DNA of 64,000 bases from Chloroflexota bacterium (GTDB lineage Bacteria; Chloroflexota; Anaerolineae; Aggregatilineales; Ch27). The translations under genes and the position numbers were made by a program. The stretch is from NCBI GenBank assembly GCA_019873685.1, contig JAIOAT010000011.1:1-64000 (forward strand), given 5' to 3'. The first letter of the stretch is position 1. Each line of letters begins with the position of its first letter. The notes below the pieces were generated by a model that saw nothing but the letters and a program-made list of their open reading frames with translations, did no database searches and had not been told where the DNA came from. Below, piece after piece: positions 33,393-41,498 of this stretch.

Positions 33393-35969
33393 ATGCTCAT
33401 CCCGATCAGTTGGCTGAAGGACTACGTGGATATCCCGGCAGACATGCCGGTTGAGTTGCTGGCCGAGCGCCTGACGCTGGCCGGGTTGGAAGTCGGGAAG
33501 ATCAATTACATCGGCGTGCCACAGAACCATGTCCCCGGTGTGACGGTTCCGCCCTCCGATCACCTGGTCTGGGACCGCCAGAAGATCGTCCTGGGCAAGA
33601 TCGTTGAGGTCAAATCCCATCCCAACGCTGACCGCCTGGTCATTGCCGTAGTGGATTACGGCGGCGCGGCCCTGGAGGAATGCGTCACCGGAGCGCCGAA
33701 TCTGTTCCAGTACAAGGATACTGGCCCGCTGGCCACGCCGCTGTGGTCGCCGTTTGCCATGGAAGGCGCCGAACTCTGGGACGGCCACAGCGATGAGCCG
33801 AAGCGCATGATCCTCAAGGGTCGTCCGCTGCGCGGTATCTACAACAAAGCGATGGTCTGCTCGGAAAAAGAGCTGGGCCTCAGCGACGATCACGAAGGGA
33901 TCATGCTGCTGGAAGAGGAACTGGTGGCCGGGCATGCGCCAGGCACGCCATTGCAGGACGTGCTGGGCGATGTCGTGCTGGATATCGAATTGACGCCCAA
34001 CCTGGCCCGCGCCTGGAGCGTCGTCGGCGTGGCGCGGGAGATCGCCGCGCTGCTCGATCTGGAGCTGCGGCTCCCGCCGACTGAGGTGCTGATGAGCGGC
34101 CCGCCCATCGCCGGGCGGGTGGGCATTACCATCACCAACCCCGAACTCAACCCGCGCTTCACCCTGACACTGATCGAAGGCGTGACCATCCGCCCCTCGC
34201 CGCAGTGGATGCAGCTGCGGTTGCGCAAAGCCGGGATGCGCCCGATCAACAACATTGTCGACATCACCAACTATGTCATGCTGGAAACCGGCCAGCCGCT
34301 GCATGCCTTTGACTGGGACATCATCCAGCGTCGTGCCGCCGAATCTGGCGCCAACATCCCGACCATCATCACCCGCCTGCCTGAGCCAGGAGAATCGCTG
34401 ACGCTGCTCGATGGCTCCGTCCACCAGCTTGATGCGCACAATCTGCTGGTGGCGGATACCGCCGGGGCGCTCAGCCTGGCCGGGATCATGGGCGGGCTGG
34501 AAAGCGAGGTTCAGCCGGATAGCCGCAACATCCTGCTGGAGGCGGCGAACTGGAACTTCATCAACATCCGCCGCACCATGCAGTCACGCAAGATCACTTC
34601 GGAAGCGGGCCAGCGCTTCAGCCGGGGTGTTCACCCGGCCCAGGCGGAAGTGGGGCTGCGCCGCGCCACGGAATTGATGCGTGTGCTGGGCGGCGGGACA
34701 GTCGCCAGCGGGATCGTGGATAACTACCCGCTCAGGCCGGAGCCAGTCGTTGTTGACCTGCCGGTGAGCGAGGTCAGGCGGATCACCGGGATGGACTTCA
34801 CGGCAACGGAGATCGCGGCCATTCTGCGCCGCCTGCAGTTCGGCGTGGAGGAACACGCTGACGGCCTGCGCGTGACTGTCCCTGATCACCGGCTGGACAT
34901 CGGCACGGGCGTGATCGGCCAGGCCGACCTGATCGAGGAGATTACCCGCATCTACGGTTACGACCGCATCCCCGACACGGTCATGGATGATCTATTGCCG
35001 CCGCAACGCGGCAATGTGGCGTTGCAGCGCGAGGAATGGGCGCGCGATCTGCTGGTTGGCGCCGGGCTGAACGAGGTGATCAACTATCGCCTGACCACGC
35101 CGGAGCGCGAGGCGCTGCTCACGCCGCCCGGCGCAGCTTCCAGCCTGCCAGCGGTGGGCTATGTCACCCTGGCCAACCCGATCTCCCAGGATAAGACGGT
35201 CATGCGCCACACGCTGCTGGCTGGGCTGCTGGAGGTAGCCGCCCGCAACCTGCGCCACACTGACCGCCTGCGCCTGTTCGAGATCGGTAGCATTTACCTG
35301 CCGGTGAGCGGGCAGGCATTGCCCGCCGAACCGCGGCGGTTGGGCCTGTTGCTGGCCGGCCCGCGCGATGTCGCCAGCTGGGACCTGCCCGCGCGGGAAG
35401 GATTACACGATTTCTTTGATCTCAAGGGTGTGGTGGAAACCTTGCTGGAAGGGTTACACGTCCGGCGGGTTGCCTTCGCGCCGACGACGCATGGTACGTT
35501 CTTCCCCGGTCGTACCGCCGAACTAACGGTGAATGGCCGCTCTGCCGGCGTGCTGGGGGAGGCGCATCCCAAGGTGTTGCGTGCCTTTGACCTGCCGGAA
35601 GGGCTGCCGGTCATGCTGGCCGAGCTGGACCTGGACGCGATCCTTGACTATGCGGATGAAATGCATGTTGTCCAGCCGGTGCCCACACAGCCAGCGGTTT
35701 ACCAGGACCTGGCTCTGGTGGTCAACCGGGAGGTTCCCGCTGCTGAGGTCGAGGCAGTGATCCGCGCGGCTGGCGGCGAGCTGCTGGAAGACGTGCGGCT
35801 GTTCGACGTTTACACCGGCGATCCCATCCCCGTCGGGCAGAAGAGCCTGGCCTACGCCCTGACCTTCCGTGCTCCCGATCGCACGTTGACCGAGGGGCCG
35901 GTCAACAAGCTGCGCCAGAAGATCGTCAAAGCGGCGCAGCAAAAACTGGGGGCAAAGCTGCGGGAGTAG
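33393..35969 (+). CDS. pheT: Phenylalanine-tRNA ligase beta subunit
   Basis: 858 aa, slightly longer than the usual 790-820. In order: the N-terminal B1 part, an EMAP-like tRNA-binding domain (about residues 60-190, with KIVLGKIVEVKSHPNADRL), the B3/B4 editing region, B5, the class II-like core and the C-terminal anticodon-binding FDX-ACB domain (VYQDLALVVNREVPAAEVE). The tRNA-binding domain contains an insertion (LWDGHSDEPKRMILKGRPL) that explains the extra length. GAGGAG lies 11 nt before the ATG, just after the S23 cassette. Confidence 0.95.
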   Translation: MLIPISWLKDYVDIPADMPVELLAERLTLAGLEVGKINYIGVPQNHVPGVTVPPSDHLVWDRQKIVLGKIVEVKSHPNADRLVIAVVDYGGAALEECVTGAPNLFQYKDTGPLATPLWSPFAMEGAELWDGHSDEPKRMILKGRPLRGIYNKAMVCSEKELGLSDDHEGIMLLEEELVAGHAPGTPLQDVLGDVVLDIELTPNLARAWSVVGVAREIAALLDLELRLPPTEVLMSGPPIAGRVGITITNPELNPRFTLTLIEGVTIRPSPQWMQLRLRKAGMRPINNIVDITNYVMLETGQPLHAFDWDIIQRRAAESGANIPTIITRLPEPGESLTLLDGSVHQLDAHNLLVADTAGALSLAGIMGGLESEVQPDSRNILLEAANWNFINIRRTMQSRKITSEAGQRFSRGVHPAQAEVGLRRATELMRVLGGGTVASGIVDNYPLRPEPVVVDLPVSEVRRITGMDFTATEIAAILRRLQFGVEEHADGLRVTVPDHRLDIGTGVIGQADLIEEITRIYGYDRIPDTVMDDLLPPQRGNVALQREEWARDLLVGAGLNEVINYRLTTPEREALLTPPGAASSLPAVGYVTLANPISQDKTVMRHTLLAGLLEVAARNLRHTDRLRLFEIGSIYLPVSGQALPAEPRRLGLLLAGPRDVASWDLPAREGLHDFFDLKGVVETLLEGLHVRRVAFAPTTHGTFFPGRTAELTVNGRSAGVLGEAHPKVLRAFDLPEGLPVMLAELDLDAILDYADEMHVVQPVPTQPAVYQDLALVVNREVPAAEVEAVIRAAGGELLEDVRLFDVYTGDPIPVGQKSLAYALTFRAPDRTLTEGPVNKLRQKIVKAAQQKLGAKLRE

Positions 35970-35977
35970 GCGCATAG

Positions 35978-36097
35978 AGGCCAGGAGACCGGGAGACCAG
36001 AGACCAAGAGGTCAACAAGACCGGAGGCCGGGGGACGCTGACAGGAAACGCTGTCCCCCCACTCTGCCGACCTCCTGACGTCCCGGTCTCCTGGCCT
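35978..36097. repeat. Long purine-rich/pyrimidine-rich inverted repeat with nested hairpin
   Basis: A perfect 16-bp outer stem (AGGCCAGGAGACCGGG at 35978-35993, complement at 36082-36097), internal GACC/AGAGG-like matches and an inner 7-bp stem (GGGGGAC at 36030-36036 with GTCCCCC at 36053-36059). It lies between pheT and the GtrA gene and resembles the purine-rich arms of the S23 cassette in composition. Confidence 0.7.
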
Positions 36098-36184
36098 TGT
36101 CTTTGGATATCGGCCTTGTCAGGGGGCGCTTCCTGTGGTCAAATAGCGCCGGTTTGCCGCCGGTGCTGAGGAGCATTTACCCTG

Positions 36185-36736
36185 ATGGATGTCGCCGTGA
36201 CCCAGCCGAAGAAACGTAACCCGCTTGATGCGCTGATCTGGTGGATCGCCAGCCATTTCGGCGGGCGGGCGCGGGAAGTTGACCGCTTCCTCAAATTCGC
36301 CATCGTTGGCACGATTGGCGCTGTGGTGGACTTTTCCGTGCTCAACGTGCTGGAGCGCACGGCGCTTGTGCCCACCCCTCCGGATGTTGACGTCAAAGTG
36401 GCGCTGGCGACCGGCATCGCCTTCTGTACAGCGGTTCTCAGCAACTACCTGTGGAACCGCTACTGGACTTTCCCCGATTCGCGCTCGCGCAGCGCTGGCC
36501 AGCAACTGGTGCAGTTCTTCATTGTCAGTGTCGTCGGCCTGGGTTTCCGGCTGGTGTTCGTCGGGACGCTGTATGGCTTCTTTGGGCGGCTGGGCGATTC
36601 GATTCTCCCCGGCGCGATGGAGGAGACAGCGGTGAACCAGCTCGGCAGCAATATCGCCCAGGCCATCTCCATCGGCATTGTGATGTTCTGGAACTATTTC
36701 GCCAACCGCTACTGGACGTACAACGACGTCCAGTAG
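36185..36736 (+). CDS. GtrA-like membrane protein
   Basis: 183 aa with four membrane segments. Signature blocks are DRFLKFAIVGTIGAVVDFSVL at the start of the first segment (shortened: FLKFAIVGTIGAVVDFSVL), NYLWNRYWTF between segments and NYFANRYWTY at the C-terminus. GtrA-type proteins are flippase-like partners of glycosyltransferases in envelope polysaccharide assembly, often for undecaprenyl-linked sugars. No glycosyltransferase is adjacent. GAGGAG lies about 12 nt before the ATG. Confidence 0.88.
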   Translation: MDVAVTQPKKRNPLDALIWWIASHFGGRAREVDRFLKFAIVGTIGAVVDFSVLNVLERTALVPTPPDVDVKVALATGIAFCTAVLSNYLWNRYWTFPDSRSRSAGQQLVQFFIVSVVGLGFRLVFVGTLYGFFGRLGDSILPGAMEETAVNQLGSNIAQAISIGIVMFWNYFANRYWTYNDVQ

Positions 36737-36815
36737 TGGTTTTCTGCGCTTCCCCATCCCGCGCTACAATTAGCAGACTGACAGGAGTGCTGGACTGCCG
36801 CGGGGGTGAGGGGGC

Positions 36816-38168
36816 ATGGCTGATTTGTTTGACTTCGCACGGGAGCAACGCACCGAACGCAACGCGCCGCTGGCGGCGCGGATGCGCCCGCGCACGCTGG
36901 AGGAATTTGTCGGTCAGGAGGATATCGTCGGGCGCGGGCGGCTGCTACGGCGGGCCATCGAGGCCGACCGCCTGACCTCGATCATCCTCTGGGGGCCGCC
37001 GGGCGTGGGTAAGACGGCCCTGGCGAACGTCATCGCCAATACCACACAGCGGCACTTCACCACCCTCAACGCGGTTACTTCCGGTATCCAGGACCTGCGC
37101 CGGGTCATTGACGAAGCCAAGGAGCGCCTGGGGATGTACAACCAGCGCACCGTCCTCTTTGTCGATGAGATTCACCGCTGGAACAAGGCCCAGCAGGACG
37201 CGCTGTTGCCCCATGTGGAGAACAACACGGTTGTCCTGATCGGCGCGACCACGGAAAACCCGTTTTTCAGCCTGGTTGGGCCGCTGCTCTCCCGCAGTCG
37301 GGTCTTCCGGCTGTCGCCCCTCAGCGATGATCATGTCAAGCTGCTGGTGCGCCGCGCCCTGACTGACTCCGAGCGCGGGTACGGCGACCGCAAAATCCTG
37401 CTGGATGACGACGCCCTGGATCATCTGGTGCGCGTGGCCGGCGGGGACGCTCGCAGCGCCCTCAACGCGCTGGAACTGGCCGTAGAAACCACTGACCCGG
37501 ACGAACACGGCATCATCCGCATCACGCTGGAGGTGGCTCAGGAAAGCATCCAGAAGCGGGCGGTGCGCTACGACCGGGGTGGCGACGAGCACTACGACAC
37601 GATCAGCGCCTTCATCAAATCGGTGCGCGGTTCCGACCCGGACGCTGCGCTGTACTGGATGGCCAAGATGATCCACGCCGGGGAGGATCCACGCTTTATC
37701 CTGCGGCGGATGATGATCCTGGCCAGCGAAGACATTGGCCTGGCTGACCCGCAGGCGCTGGTGGTCGTTGCCGCGGCGGCGCAGGCTTTCGAGTGGGTGG
37801 GGATGCCGGAGGGTACGTACTTTCTGTCGGAGGCGTGCCTGTACCTGGCGACCGCGCCCAAGAGCAACAGCGCCGGGGCGATCTGGTCAGCGCTGGCCCA
37901 TGTGGAGCAACACGGCACGGGAGAAGTGCCGCCTTACCTGCGCGACAAATCCGATACGTTCCACGGCACGACGCGCGACCGCTACAAAGAGACGATGGGC
38001 GACATGGGCGCGTACAAATACCCGCATGACTATCCCGGCGGCTGGGTGGAGCAACGCTATCTGCCGTTCGATATGGAGCCGCCGGGCTGGTACCAGCCCA
38101 AAGACATCGGCTACGAGCGCGAGATTCTGCGCCGCCTGGCTGAGCGACACAGGACAGGGCGCAGGTGA
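36816..38168 (+). CDS. rarA: Replication-associated recombination protein A (RarA/MgsA) AAA+ ATPase
   Basis: 450 aa. Walker A GPPGVGKTALA, Walker B LFVDEIHRWNKAQQDALLPH, sensor 1 GATTENP, the clamp-loader-like lid, and the C-terminal MgsA domain (blocks RGSDPDAALYWMAKM and EDIGLADPQAL). It acts at stalled replication forks. It starts 79 nt after the GtrA gene; a -10 TACAAT at 36765-36770 suggests its own promoter, with a weak -35. The end (ERHRTGRR) is typical. Confidence 0.95.
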   Translation: MADLFDFAREQRTERNAPLAARMRPRTLEEFVGQEDIVGRGRLLRRAIEADRLTSIILWGPPGVGKTALANVIANTTQRHFTTLNAVTSGIQDLRRVIDEAKERLGMYNQRTVLFVDEIHRWNKAQQDALLPHVENNTVVLIGATTENPFFSLVGPLLSRSRVFRLSPLSDDHVKLLVRRALTDSERGYGDRKILLDDDALDHLVRVAGGDARSALNALELAVETTDPDEHGIIRITLEVAQESIQKRAVRYDRGGDEHYDTISAFIKSVRGSDPDAALYWMAKMIHAGEDPRFILRRMMILASEDIGLADPQALVVVAAAAQAFEWVGMPEGTYFLSEACLYLATAPKSNSAGAIWSALAHVEQHGTGEVPPYLRDKSDTFHGTTRDRYKETMGDMGAYKYPHDYPGGWVEQRYLPFDMEPPGWYQPKDIGYEREILRRLAERHRTGRR

Positions 38169-38242
38169 GTCGGCGGCGATCAGGGGGTAAGCTGCCTCAA
38201 TCACACGCCGGGGGCGCGCTTCTATGAAGGCAGTATCCTGAG

Positions 38243-38270
38243 TTCCATTTTCGAGAAAGCGGACTATAAT
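38243..38270 (+). promoter_or_regulatory. Candidate promoter of the 57-aa membrane protein gene
   Basis: TTCCAT (38243-38248), a 16-nt spacer and a perfect TATAAT (38265-38270), 35 nt before the ATG. Confidence 0.5.
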
Positions 38271-38305
38271 ACGATTCAGAGCGGTCTTAGACGAAAGGAA
38301 AGACC

Positions 38306-38479
38306 ATGGAACTCAGTGCGCCCAAGCAGGTTACGTTCTGGATTTCGGTCATCCTCGCCGTCCTCGCCGTATTGACTGTGCTCATTCCGGGCCTGGTGTT
38401 CTTCGATCTACAGGCGTTCGTGCTCGCGCTGGCGGCCTTTGTCGTCCTTGGGCTGGGTGTTTTGCTCAAGGATCTGTAG
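38306..38479 (+). CDS. Small membrane protein (57 aa, two membrane segments)
   Basis: 57 aa reading MELSAPKQVTFWISVILAVL at the start, with hydrophobic segments at about residues 10-31 and 34-53 and ending GVLLKDL. A good Shine-Dalgarno (AAAGGAAAG) is 5 nt before the ATG, and a TATAAT promoter lies upstream. I know of similar short two-TM ORFs in this phylum only as hypotheticals. The ORF, RBS and promoter agree, so it is probably real. Confidence 0.65.
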   Translation: MELSAPKQVTFWISVILAVLAVLTVLIPGLVFFDLQAFVLALAAFVVLGLGVLLKDL

Positions 38480-38570
38480 TGCTGGCGGCTGCCGGTTGTT
38501 CGTCCGGCAGGTCGATCGCTGGATGCAGGGGCGTGCGTTGAGCCGCCCCTGTTGTTTTTGGGGCGGTCTG

Positions 38571-39221
38571 TTACGTACAGATAACCGGCCGGATTCCGTC
38601 GAGGCGCTCGATAGCGGCCAGCGGCAGGGCTACAAGCCGCGCTTCAGCGTGATAGTCCAGCGCCAGCGTGGTCAGCGGTGGGACGCGCGGCCAACCGCTC
38701 AGCAGGCGCAGCGGCGGCGCGGTGGCGACCATCAGCACAATTGCCTCCATCACCTGCCAGTCGGCGACGCTGGTATAGGGTGCGGCCAGGACAATCTGGC
38801 CGCTGTTACGGCGCGTTCCAGGCGCGGCGCGGTCGGCGATCTGCTTCCAGCGCCCCCAGGAAAGCCGCCGCCCGGCTTCCTGGCGGGCGGCCTCCGGCAG
38901 CATCGCCAGACGCAGCGCCAGGGCGTCCAGGTAGTCGGCGGCGTCAAGGACGGTGATCTCCGCGCGGCGGATGCCCTGCCGTCCGGTTTCATCCTGCTGG
39001 TCGGTCACGATCACATCGGCCAGCGCCGCCTGGCGCCCATCGTCCAGCGGGAAACCTTTGAGCGCCCGCGCGCCGGGATAGTGACGCCAGCCAGTGCCAC
39101 GTGGCAGGGCGTTCTGCCAGATGATCTTGAGCGCCGTGGCATCCAGGCCGTCCCCCGGTGTGGTGAAGGTATAGCCGGGGTGCGGACCGTCCAGGATGTA
39201 CTCCAGGATCAGGCGGGTCAT
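38571..39221 (-). CDS. GAP1-N-like partner protein of the adjacent GTPase (hypothesis)
   Basis: 216 aa, no signal peptide or membrane segment. The N-terminal block LILEYILDGPHPGYTFTTPG followed by DGLDATALKIIWQNALPR has the spacing of Tyr, Gly-rich turn, (S/T)PG-x-GL and helix seen at the start of GAP1-N domains of GTPase-associated conflict systems. The rest (ALADVIVTDQQDETGRQGIRRAEITVLDAADYLDALAL) is an alpha/beta domain in keeping with this; shown here only in part. Its ATG overlaps the GTPase stop as ATGA, so both proteins are made together. The family call rests on pattern memory and is tentative; the pairing is direct. Confidence 0.6.
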   Translation of the reverse strand: MTRLILEYILDGPHPGYTFTTPGDGLDATALKIIWQNALPRGTGWRHYPGARALKGFPLDDGRQAALADVIVTDQQDETGRQGIRRAEITVLDAADYLDALALRLAMLPEAARQEAGRRLSWGRWKQIADRAAPGTRRNSGQIVLAAPYTSVADWQVMEAIVLMVATAPPLRLLSGWPRVPPLTTLALDYHAEARLVALPLAAIERLDGIRPVICT

Positions 39222-39955
39222 GCGCTGGCGGGCGGGGTAGCCGTCGGCTGGCGGCGCGGACGGGGACGGATGCCGTTGAAGAACTGGGTCAGGGCGCTGG
39301 TGACGCCCGCGCCAGTGATCAGGCTGGCGCTGGCGATGGCATAACGGTAGCCCAGGCGCTCTGCCTGGGACTTGAGCCGTCGCGTCTCGTTGCGGTAGTC
39401 GCCAAGCAATTCGTCCAGCGTGCGGCTGCCGCTCCACAGGTCGGACTTGTTAACCAGTAGCATGAACATCCGCAGGCTCTTGCGGGCGGCTGGTTCGTCG
39501 TCGATCATCTGCAGGACGAAGTTGAGCGCATCCTTGTGCTGGTGGACGCTGGTGTGATCGATCAGGAAGAGGATGCCGCGCGGTTTGGCCTCCCGGAACA
39601 GGTCTACCCAGTCGGTCTCCCACATGGCGTATTCTCCGCCGACATCGCGGCGCGGCCTGACGCGCAGGGTCTCGTCGCCGACCTGCGCCCCAAACGCGCC
39701 GACTGCCTGACCGCCCGCTGCTGTCGGCTCCGGGTCAAAGTCGCCCAGGTAGGCTGTGTCGCGGCGCAGCCATTCCAGCAGTGTGGTCTTGCCGGTCTGG
39801 CGGTAGCCCAGCACAATGAAGGGCAGGCCCAGCACGCGGACGTAGGCGAAGTCGATCACGCCCCCGACAGCGTTGCTGATTCCGCTGGGCACCAGGTTGC
39901 CCAGCGTGCCGGTGATGATCGAGAGGATGCGGTCGCCCAGGGTTTTCTGGCTCAT
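39218..39955 (-). CDS. Small Ras-like/TRAFAC GTPase
   Basis: 245 aa. P-loop GYRQTGKTT (residues 50-58), a switch II-type DVGG (D104), NKSD (residues 169-172) for guanine specificity and a G5-like ASAS (208-211). The N-terminus before the P-loop contains a hydrophobic, glycine-rich stretch (residues 10-45) that may touch membrane. The C-terminus is a basic, Pro/Arg tail. It is coupled by ATGA overlap to the GAP1-N-like gene. The start at ATG 39955 has AGGTAGAC upstream; the frame is open to 40045 without support. Confidence 0.85.
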   Translation of the reverse strand: MSQKTLGDRILSIITGTLGNLVPSGISNAVGGVIDFAYVRVLGLPFIVLGYRQTGKTTLLEWLRRDTAYLGDFDPEPTAAGGQAVGAFGAQVGDETLRVRPRRDVGGEYAMWETDWVDLFREAKPRGILFLIDHTSVHQHKDALNFVLQMIDDEPAARKSLRMFMLLVNKSDLWSGSRTLDELLGDYRNETRRLKSQAERLGYRYAIASASLITGAGVTSALTQFFNGIRPRPRRQPTATPPASA

Positions 39956-40038
39956 GTCTACCTGCTTTCCGGTAAATCTGTGACTCGTACGGTCCTGCTT
40001 GATTCTACGCAGCGGGTGCGACCCGGTTGCAGGAAGGC

Positions 40039-40076
40039 AAAACACACGGCATCCGCCAACAGGAGCGCGGATGCCG
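40039..40076 (-). terminator. Rho-independent terminator of the PAS-UbiA transcript
   Basis: A perfect 10-bp stem (CGGCATCCGC at 40047-40056 with GCGGATGCCG at 40067-40076) and a 10-nt loop. On the minus strand it is followed by TGTGTTTT (40046-40039). It lies between PAS-UbiA and the GTPase module. Confidence 0.7.
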
Positions 40077-40120
40077 CGTAAGTCAGGCCGGTGATGAGCG
40101 GGTACTGCTTGCCGGTCGCC

Positions 40121-41416
40121 TTACCCGCCGAAGAACTGGCGTAGCATATTGCTGGCCAGCAGGCCGATGGTCATCAGCACCCCGGCCACCAGGTGCAGCC
40201 GGATTGTGGCGGCGTTGGCCTGTACCAGGCTGCGATCGGCGTAGTGACGCAGGGCGATACGGACAGCCCGCACCGCCAGCGGCAACCCGCCGAGGATCAG
40301 CGCCGCGCCCACCGGGAATATCCCGCTGAGCGTCCAGTAGAGGGTCAGGGCAAACGCGCCTGCCAGCAGGAGCAGATAGCCCCACCGGGCGCGTTCCTTG
40401 CCGAGGACGACAACCAGATTGTGCTTACCGGCTGCCCGATCGCTCTCTTCGTCCGGGAACTGGTTGATCCAGAGGATGGCGATGACCAGCAGGCCGATCG
40501 GCACCCCGATCAGGAAGTCGACCGCCGCCGCCTGGCCGGTTAGGGCGTAAACCGTCCCGGCGGTGGCCAGCGGGCCAAAGTTGAGGCCGACGAGCAATTC
40601 GCCCAGACCTCGCCGCGCCGCCAGTCGCAGGGGCGGGGCCGTGTAGAAGTAGGCGGAAAGCGCCCCGATCAGCCCGAAAAGCAGGATGCCGGGGCCGCTG
40701 AGGATCGTCAGCACCAGACCGATCAGCGCCGACCCGCCCAGGGCGGCGAAAGCCAGGCGGCGTAGCGCCCCCTCGCTGATCAGGCCCAGTTCAATGGATC
40801 GGCTGCCGCCAGAGTAGGGCAGGAAGTAGTTGTTGTTGATCGGGTCGGTGCCGCTGGTCCAGTCGAAATAGTCGTTGAAGGTGTTGGCGGCGACGTGCAA
40901 CAGCATGCCGGCCAGCAGTGCCAGGATGAAACGCCCCCAGGCAAACGGCCCGCCCTGCACGGCCACCCACGCCGCGCCGATCAACACCGGCACGATCATG
41001 GCCGTCAGGAAGGGGGCGCGGGTGATGACCAGCCAGCGGAAGAGCCGCGTGGCCGGGCTGATGCGGGGCATAGCCTGCGCCGGGTCCACCTCTTCCAGCA
41101 CTTCGGTCACGCCGCAGTAGCCGATGTGCTGGCCGTGCTTGAAGGTCGGCGTGATGCGGATGCGGGCGGCGAACGGCGTCCCGTCGCGGCGCACAAAGAC
41201 GGTCTCCCCGCGGAATTCGCCCGTCTCACGGGCGACCTTGAGCCAGCTCGGGACATGTTCCAGGACGACTTCGCCCGGCGAGAACAGCGAGACCCGCTTC
41301 TTGCCGATGATGTCTTCCTGCGTGTAGCCGAAGATCTCCGCCGCGGCGTCATTGAACGTCTCGATGCGGCCTTCCAGATCACAGGTGATCACGCTTTTCT
41401 TTGAGCTGCCGCTCAT
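40121..41416 (-). CDS. PAS domain fused to UbiA/MenA-type prenyltransferase
   Basis: 431 aa. Residues 1-115 form a PAS domain (CDLEGRIETFNDAAAEIFGY, DIIGKK, FVRRDGTPFAARI and the C-terminal GVTEVLEE). Residues 125-431 are a UbiA-superfamily membrane prenyltransferase with nine or so membrane segments, the first Asp motif NTFNDYFD (N181-D185 region) and the second DEESDRAAGK; the pattern is nearest to MenA. It would prenylate an aromatic quinone precursor, with PAS possibly sensing redox, oxygen or ligand. AGGAGGG is 9 nt before the ATG. It lies 82 nt downstream of ctaB in one operon. This fusion is unusual. Confidence 0.87.
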   Translation of the reverse strand: MSGSSKKSVITCDLEGRIETFNDAAAEIFGYTQEDIIGKKRVSLFSPGEVVLEHVPSWLKVARETGEFRGETVFVRRDGTPFAARIRITPTFKHGQHIGYCGVTEVLEEVDPAQAMPRISPATRLFRWLVITRAPFLTAMIVPVLIGAAWVAVQGGPFAWGRFILALLAGMLLHVAANTFNDYFDWTSGTDPINNNYFLPYSGGSRSIELGLISEGALRRLAFAALGGSALIGLVLTILSGPGILLFGLIGALSAYFYTAPPLRLAARRGLGELLVGLNFGPLATAGTVYALTGQAAAVDFLIGVPIGLLVIAILWINQFPDEESDRAAGKHNLVVVLGKERARWGYLLLLAGAFALTLYWTLSGIFPVGAALILGGLPLAVRAVRIALRHYADRSLVQANAATIRLHLVAGVLMTIGLLASNMLRQFFGG

Positions 41417-41498
41417 AGTAGTACCCTCCTGAGGTGAGTGACGAACGGGATGGGCGCCCCCGGCAGGGGGATACGGGCGCAGGGTGGGCAACAAACGC

